64,000 nt of DNA from positions 17,046-81,045 of the forward strand of contig CALMRZ010000032.1 of the NCBI GenBank assembly GCA_937872225.1, in the 5' to 3' direction. A program made the position numbers and the translations under genes. Below, in pieces: positions 1 to 8,418 of this stretch (positions within the stretch are counted from its first letter, which is position 1; each line of letters starts with the position of its first letter). Under the pieces are notes generated by a model. That model was not told the DNA's origin and ran no database searches. It worked only from the letters and a program-made list of their open reading frames with translations. The stretch is from an uncultured Spirochaetota bacterium (GTDB taxonomy: Bacteria; Spirochaetota; UBA4802; UBA5550).

Positions 1-3000
1 GCCTGTGGGTCCCGTCGGCGCTGCGGGGAAAGCTGGACATCGTCGACGCCCGCCTTGAAAAACCGGAATGTTTCCTCGAACTGGACGGCGACGGAAGGCT
101 GAACATCGTGAAGGCCCTGGGGATACAGCCGAAACAGAGAAAGACCGACAGCGCGCCGGGCCGTCTCCCGGGATTTCTTATGGTCAGGCGCTGCGTGCTG
201 GTGCGGGGGCGCTTCGGCTTTGCCCGGCCCGCGGGGAATTTCGCCCTTGACGTCAGGGAAATCACGTGCACCGCTGGGCTCGATTTCGCCGACGAGACAG
301 GCACGATAGACCTGGCCGTCGGCGGCGGCAGCTTCACGGTCAAAGGCCGGAGGACGGACCTGAAACACCTGGCGCTGGAAAGCGGCGTCAGCAGGGGGAT
401 GGCGGAGCGGCTCCGCATCAAGCTGCAGACCACCGCGTCGGACATGGCGGTCAGGGGAGCAATTAAAGAGCTTTTCAGGAATCCGTCCTTTGACATCGGC
501 GGGGAATTTTCCCTGTCGCTTTCGGAATTGCGCGACATCCTGAACGTTCAGCGCCCCCTGGACGGCACCGTGACCGGCTCCCTCACGGGACGCGGCACGG
601 TGAACAATCCGTCCCTATCTTTTTCAGCGCGCTACTCCGGCGGAAGCATCCTCGGAAGCGCCACGGGCCCCATCAGCGCCGACCTGACCATGAAGGACCG
701 GGTGGTCTCCATCAGCACCCTGCGGGCATACGCCGGCGCCGGTTATCTTGAACTTTACGGCTCATTGGACATGAGAAACGCCTTCCCCGACGGCTTCATC
801 AGGCCCAACCGCGATAATGACAGGACAACATACAATCTCGCCGCGACGTCCCGGGGCTTCGATATCCGGGGCGTCCCCGGCATTGCCGGCGCGGCGCGGG
901 GGCTTATCGATGCGGACTGCGCGCTGTCCGGCACCGGCTTCTCGCCCGGCGCCGCCTCGGTCGACCTGTCGGTGAAGGGCGCCATAGCGCGCTTTTCCCT
1001 CGCGGAAAATGCCGTGCCGACAACCCTGACCCTGAACGCCCGGGCCGTCATGAGGGATGGGGTCATCCAGGTCAGCGCCCTTGAAGCGCTCCTGGGGAAC
1101 GCCCGCCTCCGGGCCGCGGGCTCCTTCACCGCGGCCGGGAAGGCGCTGCAGGCGTCTTTCTCATTGGAAAGCCCCGACATCGCCCCTGAAGCAGCGTCCC
1201 TGGGCCTGGGGGGCTGCGGCGGAAAGCTGACGGCCGGCGGAACCCTTTCCGGGACCTTCCGGCGTCCCGCTATCATCGCCGCCCTGGCCGGGGGCGCGGT
1301 GCGGTTCAGGGACATCGCTGTCGGCGACATGACGGTGCGCGGGTCCCTTGATGAGACCGGCACCGTGGCGATCGACACATTCCTTCTGACGAACGGCGAA
1401 TCAAGGATATCCCTGACCGGCGGCGCCGGTATTTTCGACGAGGGATTTACGCCCAGGCGGGACCCCGCCTTGAACCTGAACATAGAAACATGCACGGTGA
1501 ATGCCGGGGACTTCATCCCCGGCTACGCAGGCCGCATCTCCCTGACGGGCCGGCTGTCGGGGAGCGCCCTGAACCCGGCGGGCTCCCTTGCCATGACCGG
1601 CGAGGGCATCGACCTCGGATTCCAGAAATTCCAGGCATGCAATGGTTCAATCAGCTTCAGGGACGGGAAAGCCTGGATCGACCATCTGGCGTTCTCGATT
1701 TCCCCGGGAGAGGCGGTCCGGTGCAGCGGGTGGATCGGAACAGACCTTGCCTATGACCTTTCCCTTGATTCGGACCCGGTCTCCCTTGCCGGCATACGGG
1801 CCGTCGACACCGGCGGCGGACTGCGGGGCCGCATCAGGCTTGACCTGAAGGGAAGCGGTTCGCTCCGCAATCCGTCGCTGGACGGATCGGTTTCGGTCAC
1901 GCGCCTCGCCGTGAATGATTCCCCCTACGATGATATGGCCCTGAAACTGGCCGTGCGTGACCGCCGGATCACAGTCAGGGGGAAGTTGAACTTCGACGTT
2001 GAAGGGTCGTATAATTTCGCAAGCAGGCGGTTCACGGTCGCCGCTCTCTTCAACAAAACCGACCTGGCCCCGTACCTTTCGGCCGCGGGAAGAAAAAGCC
2101 TCGGCGGCACCGTGACGGGAACAATTCGTGCCGAGGGGAGCGTCCTCGCCCCGGACAGGGCCACCCTGGACGTGCGCCTTTCCCAGCTTGAGCTGGTCAG
2201 CGCCGGTGAACGGCTGGTCACGTCCTCCCGGTTCGACGCGCGGGCGGCCGGGGGGACACTGGTCATCCCCGGCATACGGCTGGCGCTTCTCGACGACGGC
2301 TGGGTCCGCATCAGCGGCGGGGGCGCCATTGACAGGGCGCTGAACATCAGCCTGGACAGCGCCATCCCCCTCCACCTGGCCAACCGGTTCACGAACAACC
2401 TCACGAGTTTTTCGGGGACCCTCGCGGCAAAGGGCGGAATAACGGGGACCAGGTCCCATCCATACGTCAACGCCGATGCCAGGCTGGACAACATCGGGTT
2501 TTCCATTCCGTCAATAAGCAACGAGGTGCGGGAGCTGAACGGTACGCTATCCTTCACGCCGGAGCGGATCACGCTTCATGACATCCGCGGTCTCATGGGC
2601 CAGGGACGGTTCCGGATAACGGGCGCCGCGGGGATCCGGGGCCTGAAACTCCGCGATATCAGGATGGACGCCGCGGCCCGCAACATCTCGATCGAGATAC
2701 CGGACACGATGCAGATGACCTTTGACGCCGACGCCGGGATCACCGGCACGTATCCCCGGATCAAGGTCAGGGGCAATTTCACCCTCCTGGACGGCATCTA
2801 CTTTCAGGACCTGGTCCTGCGTCCCCTTGAAGATATCGGGACCATTGCCGGCCGCAGGGCGAAGGCCTCGCAGGACAGCACGGGAAAAACCCTGATGGAC
2901 GCCATGGCCATGGACGTGGCCGTCATAAGCAGGCGCCCCTTTGCCGTTGACAACAACATCGCCAGCCTGAGGATCACCACCGACCTGAGGATGGTCGGCA

Positions 3001-3614
3001 CCCTGGCGAACCCCCTCCTGAGCGGCAGCGCCCGCGTCGAGAGCGGGGTGGTGCATTACCTGGGAAGGGACTTCGACATCGTCAGGGGAAAACTGGACTT
3101 CATCAATCCCTACCGGAACGACCCGCTCATCAGCATCAACAGCAACGCCAGGATCCAGAAATGGCTGGTCTCGATAGCCATCACGGGAACCCCGGCCGCG
3201 CTCAAGTACGAACTGTCCTCAAGCCCGGTGCTGGACTCGAACAACATTCTCTCCCTGGTCATGCTCGGGAAAACCGCCGGCGGCTCCATGTCCTACACGC
3301 CCACCGACCTCCTCGGGCAGATGATCGCCTTCAATTACGGCGGGCAGATAAAGAAGACGACCGGCATCGACAGCATCGAGGTGAAGGCGCAGGATTCGCA
3401 GGACCGGGGCGCCTTCAAGGGGCAGGTCGTCACCATAGGCAAAAACCTGGACCGGCGGTTCAGCGTGTACTACTCCATCGGGAAAGACAGCCGCGAGATA
3501 CGGACCGGCTCGGCGGTGAAATACAAACTGAGCGACGGCGTGCTGCTGAACCTGGATTACGATTCCCGGGGCAAGGTGGGGATCGACATGCAGTACAACA
3601 AGGAATTCCGGTAA
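1..3614 (+). CDS. tamB: TamB/AsmA-like translocation and assembly protein, 5' end outside window
   Basis: Large periplasm-spanning protein of the TamB family, which works with an Omp85 protein in outer-membrane protein or lipid transport. The frame is open back to position 3, so the gene begins upstream; the GTG at 108 is only an internal start candidate. The codons before it read like the AsmA/TamB N-terminal region (LDGDGRLNIV). The visible ~1200 residues are repetitive beta-strand sequence (many G-x-L-x-G, L-x-G-T segments). They end in a C-terminal block typical of the TamB DUF490 domain (GVVHYLGRDFDIVRGKLDF; the ending DYDSRGKVGIDMQYNKEFR). The stop is 6 bp before the Omp85 gene, indicating an operon. 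Family assignment is firm; the substrate is unknown. Confidence 0.9.
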   Translation, partial: LWVPSALRGKLDIVDARLEKPECFLELDGDGRLNIVKALGIQPKQRKTDSAPGRLPGFLMVRRCVLVRGRFGFARPAGNFALDVREITCTAGLDFADETGTIDLAVGGGSFTVKGRRTDLKHLALESGVSRGMAERLRIKLQTTASDMAVRGAIKELFRNPSFDIGGEFSLSLSELRDILNVQRPLDGTVTGSLTGRGTVNNPSLSFSARYSGGSILGSATGPISADLTMKDRVVSISTLRAYAGAGYLELYGSLDMRNAFPDGFIRPNRDNDRTTYNLAATSRGFDIRGVPGIAGAARGLIDADCALSGTGFSPGAASVDLSVKGAIARFSLAENAVPTTLTLNARAVMRDGVIQVSALEALLGNARLRAAGSFTAAGKALQASFSLESPDIAPEAASLGLGGCGGKLTAGGTLSGTFRRPAIIAALAGGAVRFRDIAVGDMTVRGSLDETGTVAIDTFLLTNGESRISLTGGAGIFDEGFTPRRDPALNLNIETCTVNAGDFIPGYAGRISLTGRLSGSALNPAGSLAMTGEGIDLGFQKFQACNGSISFRDGKAWIDHLAFSISPGEAVRCSGWIGTDLAYDLSLDSDPVSLAGIRAVDTGGGLRGRIRLDLKGSGSLRNPSLDGSVSVTRLAVNDSPYDDMALKLAVRDRRITVRGKLNFDVEGSYNFASRRFTVAALFNKTDLAPYLSAAGRKSLGGTVTGTIRAEGSVLAPDRATLDVRLSQLELVSAGERLVTSSRFDARAAGGTLVIPGIRLALLDDGWVRISGGGAIDRALNISLDSAIPLHLANRFTNNLTSFSGTLAAKGGITGTRSHPYVNADARLDNIGFSIPSISNEVRELNGTLSFTPERITLHDIRGLMGQGRFRITGAAGIRGLKLRDIRMDAAARNISIEIPDTMQMTFDADAGITGTYPRIKVRGNFTLLDGIYFQDLVLRPLEDIGTIAGRRAKASQDSTGKTLMDAMAMDVAVISRRPFAVDNNIASLRITTDLRMVGTLANPLLSGSARVESGVVHYLGRDFDIVRGKLDFINPYRNDPLISINSNARIQKWLVSIAITGTPAALKYELSSSPVLDSNNILSLVMLGKTAGGSMSYTPTDLLGQMIAFNYGGQIKKTTGIDSIEVKAQDSQDRGAFKGQVVTIGKNLDRRFSVYYSIGKDSREIRTGSAVKYKLSDGVLLNLDYDSRGKVGIDMQYNKEFR

Positions 3615-3620
3615 GGCGCC

Positions 3621-6461
3621 ATGACATTTCGACACTGGACACAACCGAGCCGGGCCCGAACGCTCATTGCCGCCATCGCCCTTTTCCTGGCCGGATCCCC
3701 GCCCGTCCCGGGCGCGGCCGGGGCCGCCGGGGAAGAGACGTTGGCGCGGTTCCAGGGAGCCCGCGTCGGCTCCGTCGCCATTCGGTTCCATGATTTCAAC
3801 GGCCGCGAGGACATCGGCGAATGGACGGCGGCGGCGAGAAACGCGGTCCGTCTAAAGGAAGGAGACATTTTCACCTCCTCACTGCTTGAAGACTCGAAGA
3901 AGTCCCTGGCGCTGATGAACCGGTTCTCGGCAATACGGGTCGACGCCCGTACCGAGAGGGGCCTGCTGGCCGTCGAATTTCACCTGACGCCGCACCGGTT
4001 CATCAGGAACATCGTCATACGGGGAAACGGACCGATCCTGGAAAACGAGATTACCGGCGTCATGTCCATCCATGAGGGCACCGTTTTCAGGCCGGAGCAG
4101 CTCCCCGAACAGGAAAGGCTGGTGAGGGAAAAGTTCATTGCCGAGGGATACATCGATCCGGCGGTGACGGCACGGGGCGAACGGAGCGCAGGCGACGGCA
4201 ATTACACAGTGCGGGTTGACATCCGTCCCGGTCCCTATTTTTCATACGGCGGCATACTCCTGCAGGGGAACCGGGCCATGTCAGACATCGAAATCAGATA
4301 CCGGCTTTACTCCGAAACATTCCGCTTTATAGAATCCGAATTCAGGAAAAACATCGGCGCGATCAGGAAGGCCTACTGGGGCAGGGGCTATCCCGAAGCG
4401 GACATACGGTACACGTTGAACAGGGACAGGGCGAACGGCGTGGTGGACATCGGCATCACCGTCCATGAGGGCCCGAAATACAGGATAGCCTTTTCAGGCA
4501 ACAGGCGCTTCTGGGACATCACCCTAAGGAAGAGCCTCGTGCTGTCCGAGCGGGGCAATGCCGGCGATGCCGGCGCGAGAAAAAGCGCCCAGAATATAAC
4601 GGCCCTGTACAAGACAAAGGGCTATCCCGGCGCGCGGGTCAAGCCGGACGTCAGGCCGAGCAGTGACGGGAAGATGGAACGGAAGGCCCTTACCTTCGTC
4701 ATCGACGAAGGGCCCCGCGTCGACGTCGCGCGGCTCCAGGTCATCGGCAACGCCTCGTTCAGCGAAAAGACCATACTGGGCATGATGGGGACCGGGGAGT
4801 CGGGGAGGATAATAAAAAGGATCTTCGATGCCGATGTACTGGAAAATGACCTCCTCGTCATCAGGTCATTCTACCTCAAGAAGGGCTTTCTCGACGCCCG
4901 GGTCACGTCCCGCGTGCGGATGACGTCCGACCGAAAGCGGGCCCTGGTGCAGGTGAACATCTCCGAGGGGACCGCAACGGCCGTATCCTCCGTGTCGTTC
5001 AGCGGAAACCGCGCGGTCACCGATGAAGAGATGCGGAAAAAAATCTCCCTCGCGCCGGGGAACCCTTACCAGGAAGCCGACATGACCGCGGCTGAAAACC
5101 TGATATCCTCCCTTATTTCCGCAAAGGGGTATCCCTATGTCCAGGTGAAGGGGACCGCCGTCATTTCCGCCGACCGCACGAAGGCGGACATCGTTTTCAG
5201 GATACACGAGGGAAGGCAGGTCAGACTCGGGACCGTCAATTTTTCAGGGAACATGCGGACCAGGACATCCTATCTGATGAAGCAGCTTTCACTCAAACCC
5301 GGCGATCCCCTGTCAATACAGCGGGTGCTGGAGGAATACAAGAACATCAGCGACATCGACATATTCCAGACGGTCAACCTGACCACCTTCGGCATCGAGG
5401 AAAAGAGGGAGCGCGCCGACCTCTTCATAGACGTGATGGAGAAAAAGCCCTTCCTCCTCGGCTTCGGCGGCGGCTACAACTCGGAAAAGGGGCTTTTCGC
5501 CCACACCTCCTTCGAGGACCGGAACTTCCTGGGCAGGTACAAGTCGGCGTGGATCAGGGGCGAAGTCGCGGAGACCGGCTACAGGGCCTCTGCCGGATTG
5601 ACCGAACCGAGGCTCATCGGCACGCGGGCCTCCGCCACGGTCAGCTTTTCCATCGAGAGGGAAAAAGAGTTCAACCAGAGTTTCGGCACCTTGGCCTACG
5701 GGCCCGCCTGCTCGATCAAGTCGGCATGGTTCGACGGCCTGACCGCCGGACTGGGCGCGAGCTACCAGGAACGGAAAATGACCGGATATTTTTCCGCCTC
5801 CGACTACACCGACCCGGACAAGACCAGCCAGTTCCATCTCAGGAGGATCCTCCTCCTCTCCGCCGCCCTCAATTACGACCGGAGGGATTCCTTCATCAGG
5901 CCCCGGAACGGTTTCCAGACATCGCTTAATGTCGATGTCTCCGTGGACCTGACCCGGCCGAAAAATCAATTTTTCACCCATGCGTATTCGGACAATTTCA
6001 TCAAGTACCAGTACGGCCTCAAATTCTACGTCACACCCTGGTCGCGCCTCACCTTCGCCGCCCATGCCATGCTGGGCTATATCCTGCCATCTACCGGGGC
6101 GAAGGGGGTCATCAGCGACCAGCTCTTTTATCTCGGCGGCATCGGGGACGTCCGGGGGTTCAAGGAGAACATGCTCAAGCGGGACGAGTTCAACAAGCCG
6201 GTCGGGGGACGCGCGTCAGTGGCCGCCAGCGTTGAAGCGCGCCTGGACCTGGGGTTCAACTTCGAGTTGAGCGGCTTTTTCGACGCGGGAAGGATCGACA
6301 ACTGCTTTTACGATTTCTACCGGATGCGCATGTCCGCCGGGGCCGGCCTGCGCTACCTGACCCCCGTGGGCCCCATCGGCCTTCTCTACGGGTTCAAGAT
6401 CCACAGGCTGAAGAGCGAGGACCTGGGAATGCTGCACGTGTCAATCGGCTACACCTTCTAG
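3621..6461 (+). CDS. Omp85-family outer membrane assembly protein (BamA/TamA-like) with about seven POTRA domains
   Basis: 946 residues. An N-terminal signal peptide (hydrophobic stretch near residues 14-30 ending in Ala-rich sequence) is followed by about seven POTRA domains. I count the recurring beta-strand core (NIVIRGN, GGILLQGN, RIAFSGN, RLQVIGN, SVSFSGN, TVNFSGN) between residues 35 and 610. The Omp85 barrel follows, with the loop-6 V-R-G-F motif (GGIGDVRGF) and a C-terminal strand ending in Phe. BamA usually has five POTRAs and TamA three, so this one is longer than both. It lies 6 bp downstream of tamB. In organisms without a proteobacterial TamA, a BamA-like protein is thought to partner TamB; the arrangement here fits that. 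Whether it is the only Omp85 in the genome cannot be told. Confidence 0.92.
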   Translation: MTFRHWTQPSRARTLIAAIALFLAGSPPVPGAAGAAGEETLARFQGARVGSVAIRFHDFNGREDIGEWTAAARNAVRLKEGDIFTSSLLEDSKKSLALMNRFSAIRVDARTERGLLAVEFHLTPHRFIRNIVIRGNGPILENEITGVMSIHEGTVFRPEQLPEQERLVREKFIAEGYIDPAVTARGERSAGDGNYTVRVDIRPGPYFSYGGILLQGNRAMSDIEIRYRLYSETFRFIESEFRKNIGAIRKAYWGRGYPEADIRYTLNRDRANGVVDIGITVHEGPKYRIAFSGNRRFWDITLRKSLVLSERGNAGDAGARKSAQNITALYKTKGYPGARVKPDVRPSSDGKMERKALTFVIDEGPRVDVARLQVIGNASFSEKTILGMMGTGESGRIIKRIFDADVLENDLLVIRSFYLKKGFLDARVTSRVRMTSDRKRALVQVNISEGTATAVSSVSFSGNRAVTDEEMRKKISLAPGNPYQEADMTAAENLISSLISAKGYPYVQVKGTAVISADRTKADIVFRIHEGRQVRLGTVNFSGNMRTRTSYLMKQLSLKPGDPLSIQRVLEEYKNISDIDIFQTVNLTTFGIEEKRERADLFIDVMEKKPFLLGFGGGYNSEKGLFAHTSFEDRNFLGRYKSAWIRGEVAETGYRASAGLTEPRLIGTRASATVSFSIEREKEFNQSFGTLAYGPACSIKSAWFDGLTAGLGASYQERKMTGYFSASDYTDPDKTSQFHLRRILLLSAALNYDRRDSFIRPRNGFQTSLNVDVSVDLTRPKNQFFTHAYSDNFIKYQYGLKFYVTPWSRLTFAAHAMLGYILPSTGAKGVISDQLFYLGGIGDVRGFKENMLKRDEFNKPVGGRASVAASVEARLDLGFNFELSGFFDAGRIDNCFYDFYRMRMSAGAGLRYLTPVGPIGLLYGFKIHRLKSEDLGMLHVSIGYTF

Positions 6462-6463
6462 CG

Positions 6464-6483
6464 GCCCCGCCTGCTGCCGGGGC
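6464..6483. terminator. Short GC hairpin between convergent genes
   Basis: GCCCCG and CGGGGC arms (6464-6469 and 6478-6483) with an 8-nt loop lie between the Omp85 stop and the tolC stop. There is no T-run on either side, so this is only a candidate bidirectional terminator. Confidence 0.3.
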
Positions 6484-6490
6484 GGGACAA

Positions 6491-7966
6491 TCACCTGAGC
6501 CCCCTGATTTTTTCGCCGGAGAATTCATTGATGGAAACGCCCAGCCGCACGCGGTTGAGCTTGAGCTGCAGCAGGGCCCTCTCGTAATCGTCCCGGGCGC
6601 CCTGCAGGCCGGTGAGGGACACCAGCACGTCCAGAATCGTCACCTGGTTCAGCCGGTATTCGTTCGACACGACCTGGTAGTTCTGCTCCGCCGACGCCAG
6701 GGCCTTGCGGTACGCGTCCATCTCGACCTTTGAGCCTTCCCACGTCTGGTAGGAGTCGAGGATGTCCTTCCGGGCGAGGCGCACGGCCTGGGAGAAGCCC
6801 AGGTCCGCCTGGCGCTTCTTTGAGTTGGCCTCCCTGACCTTCGCGAAGGTGATGTCCCCGCCGAAAATAGGAAGCTCCGCGCCGAGGGAGAAATAATAGT
6901 CCCGGGACTTGATCGGGTTGCCGTTGTTCAGCCGCGACCCCAGGAGCGAAGCGGCGGGATTTGACGACAGGGCCAGCTGCGTCATCTGCTTGCTCCTGTC
7001 AATCTTATACATCGAATCCTGCCACAGGAAATAACTCCCCTCAAAATAGACGCTGGGCAGGTGGGTCCCGTACGCCGCCAGGACCCCGGCCTTTGAATAT
7101 TCAGTCTGCTCCTTGGCGGCCCTGACGTCCCAGCGGTCATCCACGATTTTTTCAGTGTCCTTCAGGGTGAAGTGCGGGTCATTCAGGTTAAGCGTGTCCG
7201 CGAGGACGTAGTCGGACTCGATCCCCGTCATCGCCGCGAATACAAGCCTCGCGTGCTCCAGGCCGGTGCGAATCGACTTTACGCGGGCCTGCAGTGAATA
7301 GATCTGGGCATTGGTCCTCAAAAGGTCGCTCTGCCTGCTCCGCCCTATCTCGACCCGCCGCCTGATTTCGGCCAGGGTCTTGTTGTGAAGCTCCAGCAGC
7401 TGCTCGTTGTTATTCAGGTCGTGCTCCATGAGCAGCACCGTGTAATAGGCGGTGCCGACGTCCATCAGCATCTGGTTCGCGTTATTATTGAGCTGGTACT
7501 CCCTGATCTTCCGATCCGACCACGCGGCCTTGATCTGGGAGGCCTCCCTGAGGCCGGTGACGATGGGCTGGCGCAGGTACAGGCTCACGGCTGACCGGGC
7601 CAGGTTGATATACCTGGTGTCCGGCTCCGGGAAGGCCTTGTTCGCCCGAAGGGAAAAATAGGGGAGGAAGGACTCGATGGCCTGGAGCTTCCGCTCCTCC
7701 GCCTGGATCGCGTTCTCGCCTTCAATGGCCATGCGCTCGGTTTTATGGACCGCCAGGGCGAAGGCGTCGAAAAGGGTTATTTCTTTTTTCGCTGCCGCGG
7801 CCCTGACGTCCTCGTCGGTGATGCCGGTGGCCCGGCGTATCACTTTTTTCACGTCATCGTCCACGGCGTAGAGGGATGCGGCTATGGACGCGGCGGCCAG
7901 AAGCCCCAGCAGCATGGCTACCATGGGCCTGTTTTTAAAGAAATTGTTGGCTATTTGAAATTTCAT
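6491..7966 (-). CDS. tolC: TolC-family outer membrane efflux protein
   Basis: 491 residues. A signal peptide or anchor (hydrophobic residues ~15-33) is followed by long amphipathic helices typical of outer membrane efflux proteins. Two repeats are visible, with characteristic segments such as LVFAAMTGIESDY and ALLQLKLNRVRLGVSINE near the C-terminus. It forms a trans-periplasmic exit duct for RND or ABC exporters. It is transcribed away from the RND pump gene 450 bp upstream, so the two may share a regulatory region. No periplasmic adaptor gene lies with either. The ATG at 7966 has no clear Shine-Dalgarno. Confidence 0.88.
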   Translation of the reverse strand: MKFQIANNFFKNRPMVAMLLGLLAAASIAASLYAVDDDVKKVIRRATGITDEDVRAAAAKKEITLFDAFALAVHKTERMAIEGENAIQAEERKLQAIESFLPYFSLRANKAFPEPDTRYINLARSAVSLYLRQPIVTGLREASQIKAAWSDRKIREYQLNNNANQMLMDVGTAYYTVLLMEHDLNNNEQLLELHNKTLAEIRRRVEIGRSRQSDLLRTNAQIYSLQARVKSIRTGLEHARLVFAAMTGIESDYVLADTLNLNDPHFTLKDTEKIVDDRWDVRAAKEQTEYSKAGVLAAYGTHLPSVYFEGSYFLWQDSMYKIDRSKQMTQLALSSNPAASLLGSRLNNGNPIKSRDYYFSLGAELPIFGGDITFAKVREANSKKRQADLGFSQAVRLARKDILDSYQTWEGSKVEMDAYRKALASAEQNYQVVSNEYRLNQVTILDVLVSLTGLQGARDDYERALLQLKLNRVRLGVSINEFSGEKIRGLR

Positions 7967-8115
7967 AGGTACAACGTGTCGGATCCCATATAATCTTCGT
8001 AACTATTCAGCGAACAATCCTGCCCGATAATGAAAAAATATCAAGAAATTTACATTTTTTAACGATATCACCAGGCACCCCCGACCTCCTGAGGGGCGCG
8101 AAAGATAACATTTTA

Positions 8116-8240
8116 CGTCTGTCATCGCGAGGCGTAAACCGAAGAAGAAATATTGATGACGGCAGCAAACAGGATACGAGGCCATATCATTTTTCATCTT
8201 ATTATCATGATTGTTTCGCTGCGCTCGCAATGGCATGGTA
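8116..8240. repeat. Dispersed imperfect palindrome, TCATTGCGAG type
   Basis: The left end reads GTCATCGCGAGGCG and the right end, reverse-complemented, reads CCATTGCGAGCGCAGCG. Together they form an imperfect inverted repeat of roughly 125 bp. A half copy (GTCATTGCGAGGC) recurs at 13379-13391. Such short non-coding palindromes are common dispersed repeats in many bacterial genomes. Confidence 0.5.
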
Positions 8241-8262
8241 TACATCAATACCATTCCCGCGC

Positions 8263-8291
8263 GCCCCCCTCCGGGGGACGGGGTGGGGGGT
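8263..8291. repeat. GC-rich dispersed repeat (CCCCCTCNNGGGGG type)
   Basis: Contains CCCCCTCCGGGGG followed by ACGGGGTGGGGGGT. Related sequence occurs at 34301-34323, 55351-55410 and 56968-57050, always between genes. Confidence 0.45.
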
Positions 8292-8418
8292 AAATGGGAA
8301 TAAATTATATATAACTTTTTTCAACATGGATACAGTATTTTATTTGCATCTCCCGAGCATTCGATACTATTATGCAACAGATAAGCACTTCACGGTAAAA
8401 CCGGCGCCGGCAGCAATC

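Larger units (their letters stand above)
7967..8418. other. Divergent intergenic region (tolC / RND) with two repeats
   Basis: About 450 bp with no convincing gene. Open frames running into it (for example minus strand 8003-8254 and the in-frame extension of the RND gene back to 8230) are low-complexity and span repeat sequence. It holds two dispersed palindromic repeats, listed separately, and an AT-rich stretch at 8290-8360 that may contain the RND promoter. Confidence 0.6.

Noticed and set aside
108..250. GTG at 108 as the true tamB start
   Set aside because: The frame stays open to the window edge and the upstream codons look like family sequence, so the gene starts outside the window.
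8230..8418. N-terminal extension of the RND transporter
   Set aside because: The extra residues run through a dispersed repeat and AT-rich DNA; RND proteins begin at a position matching 8419.
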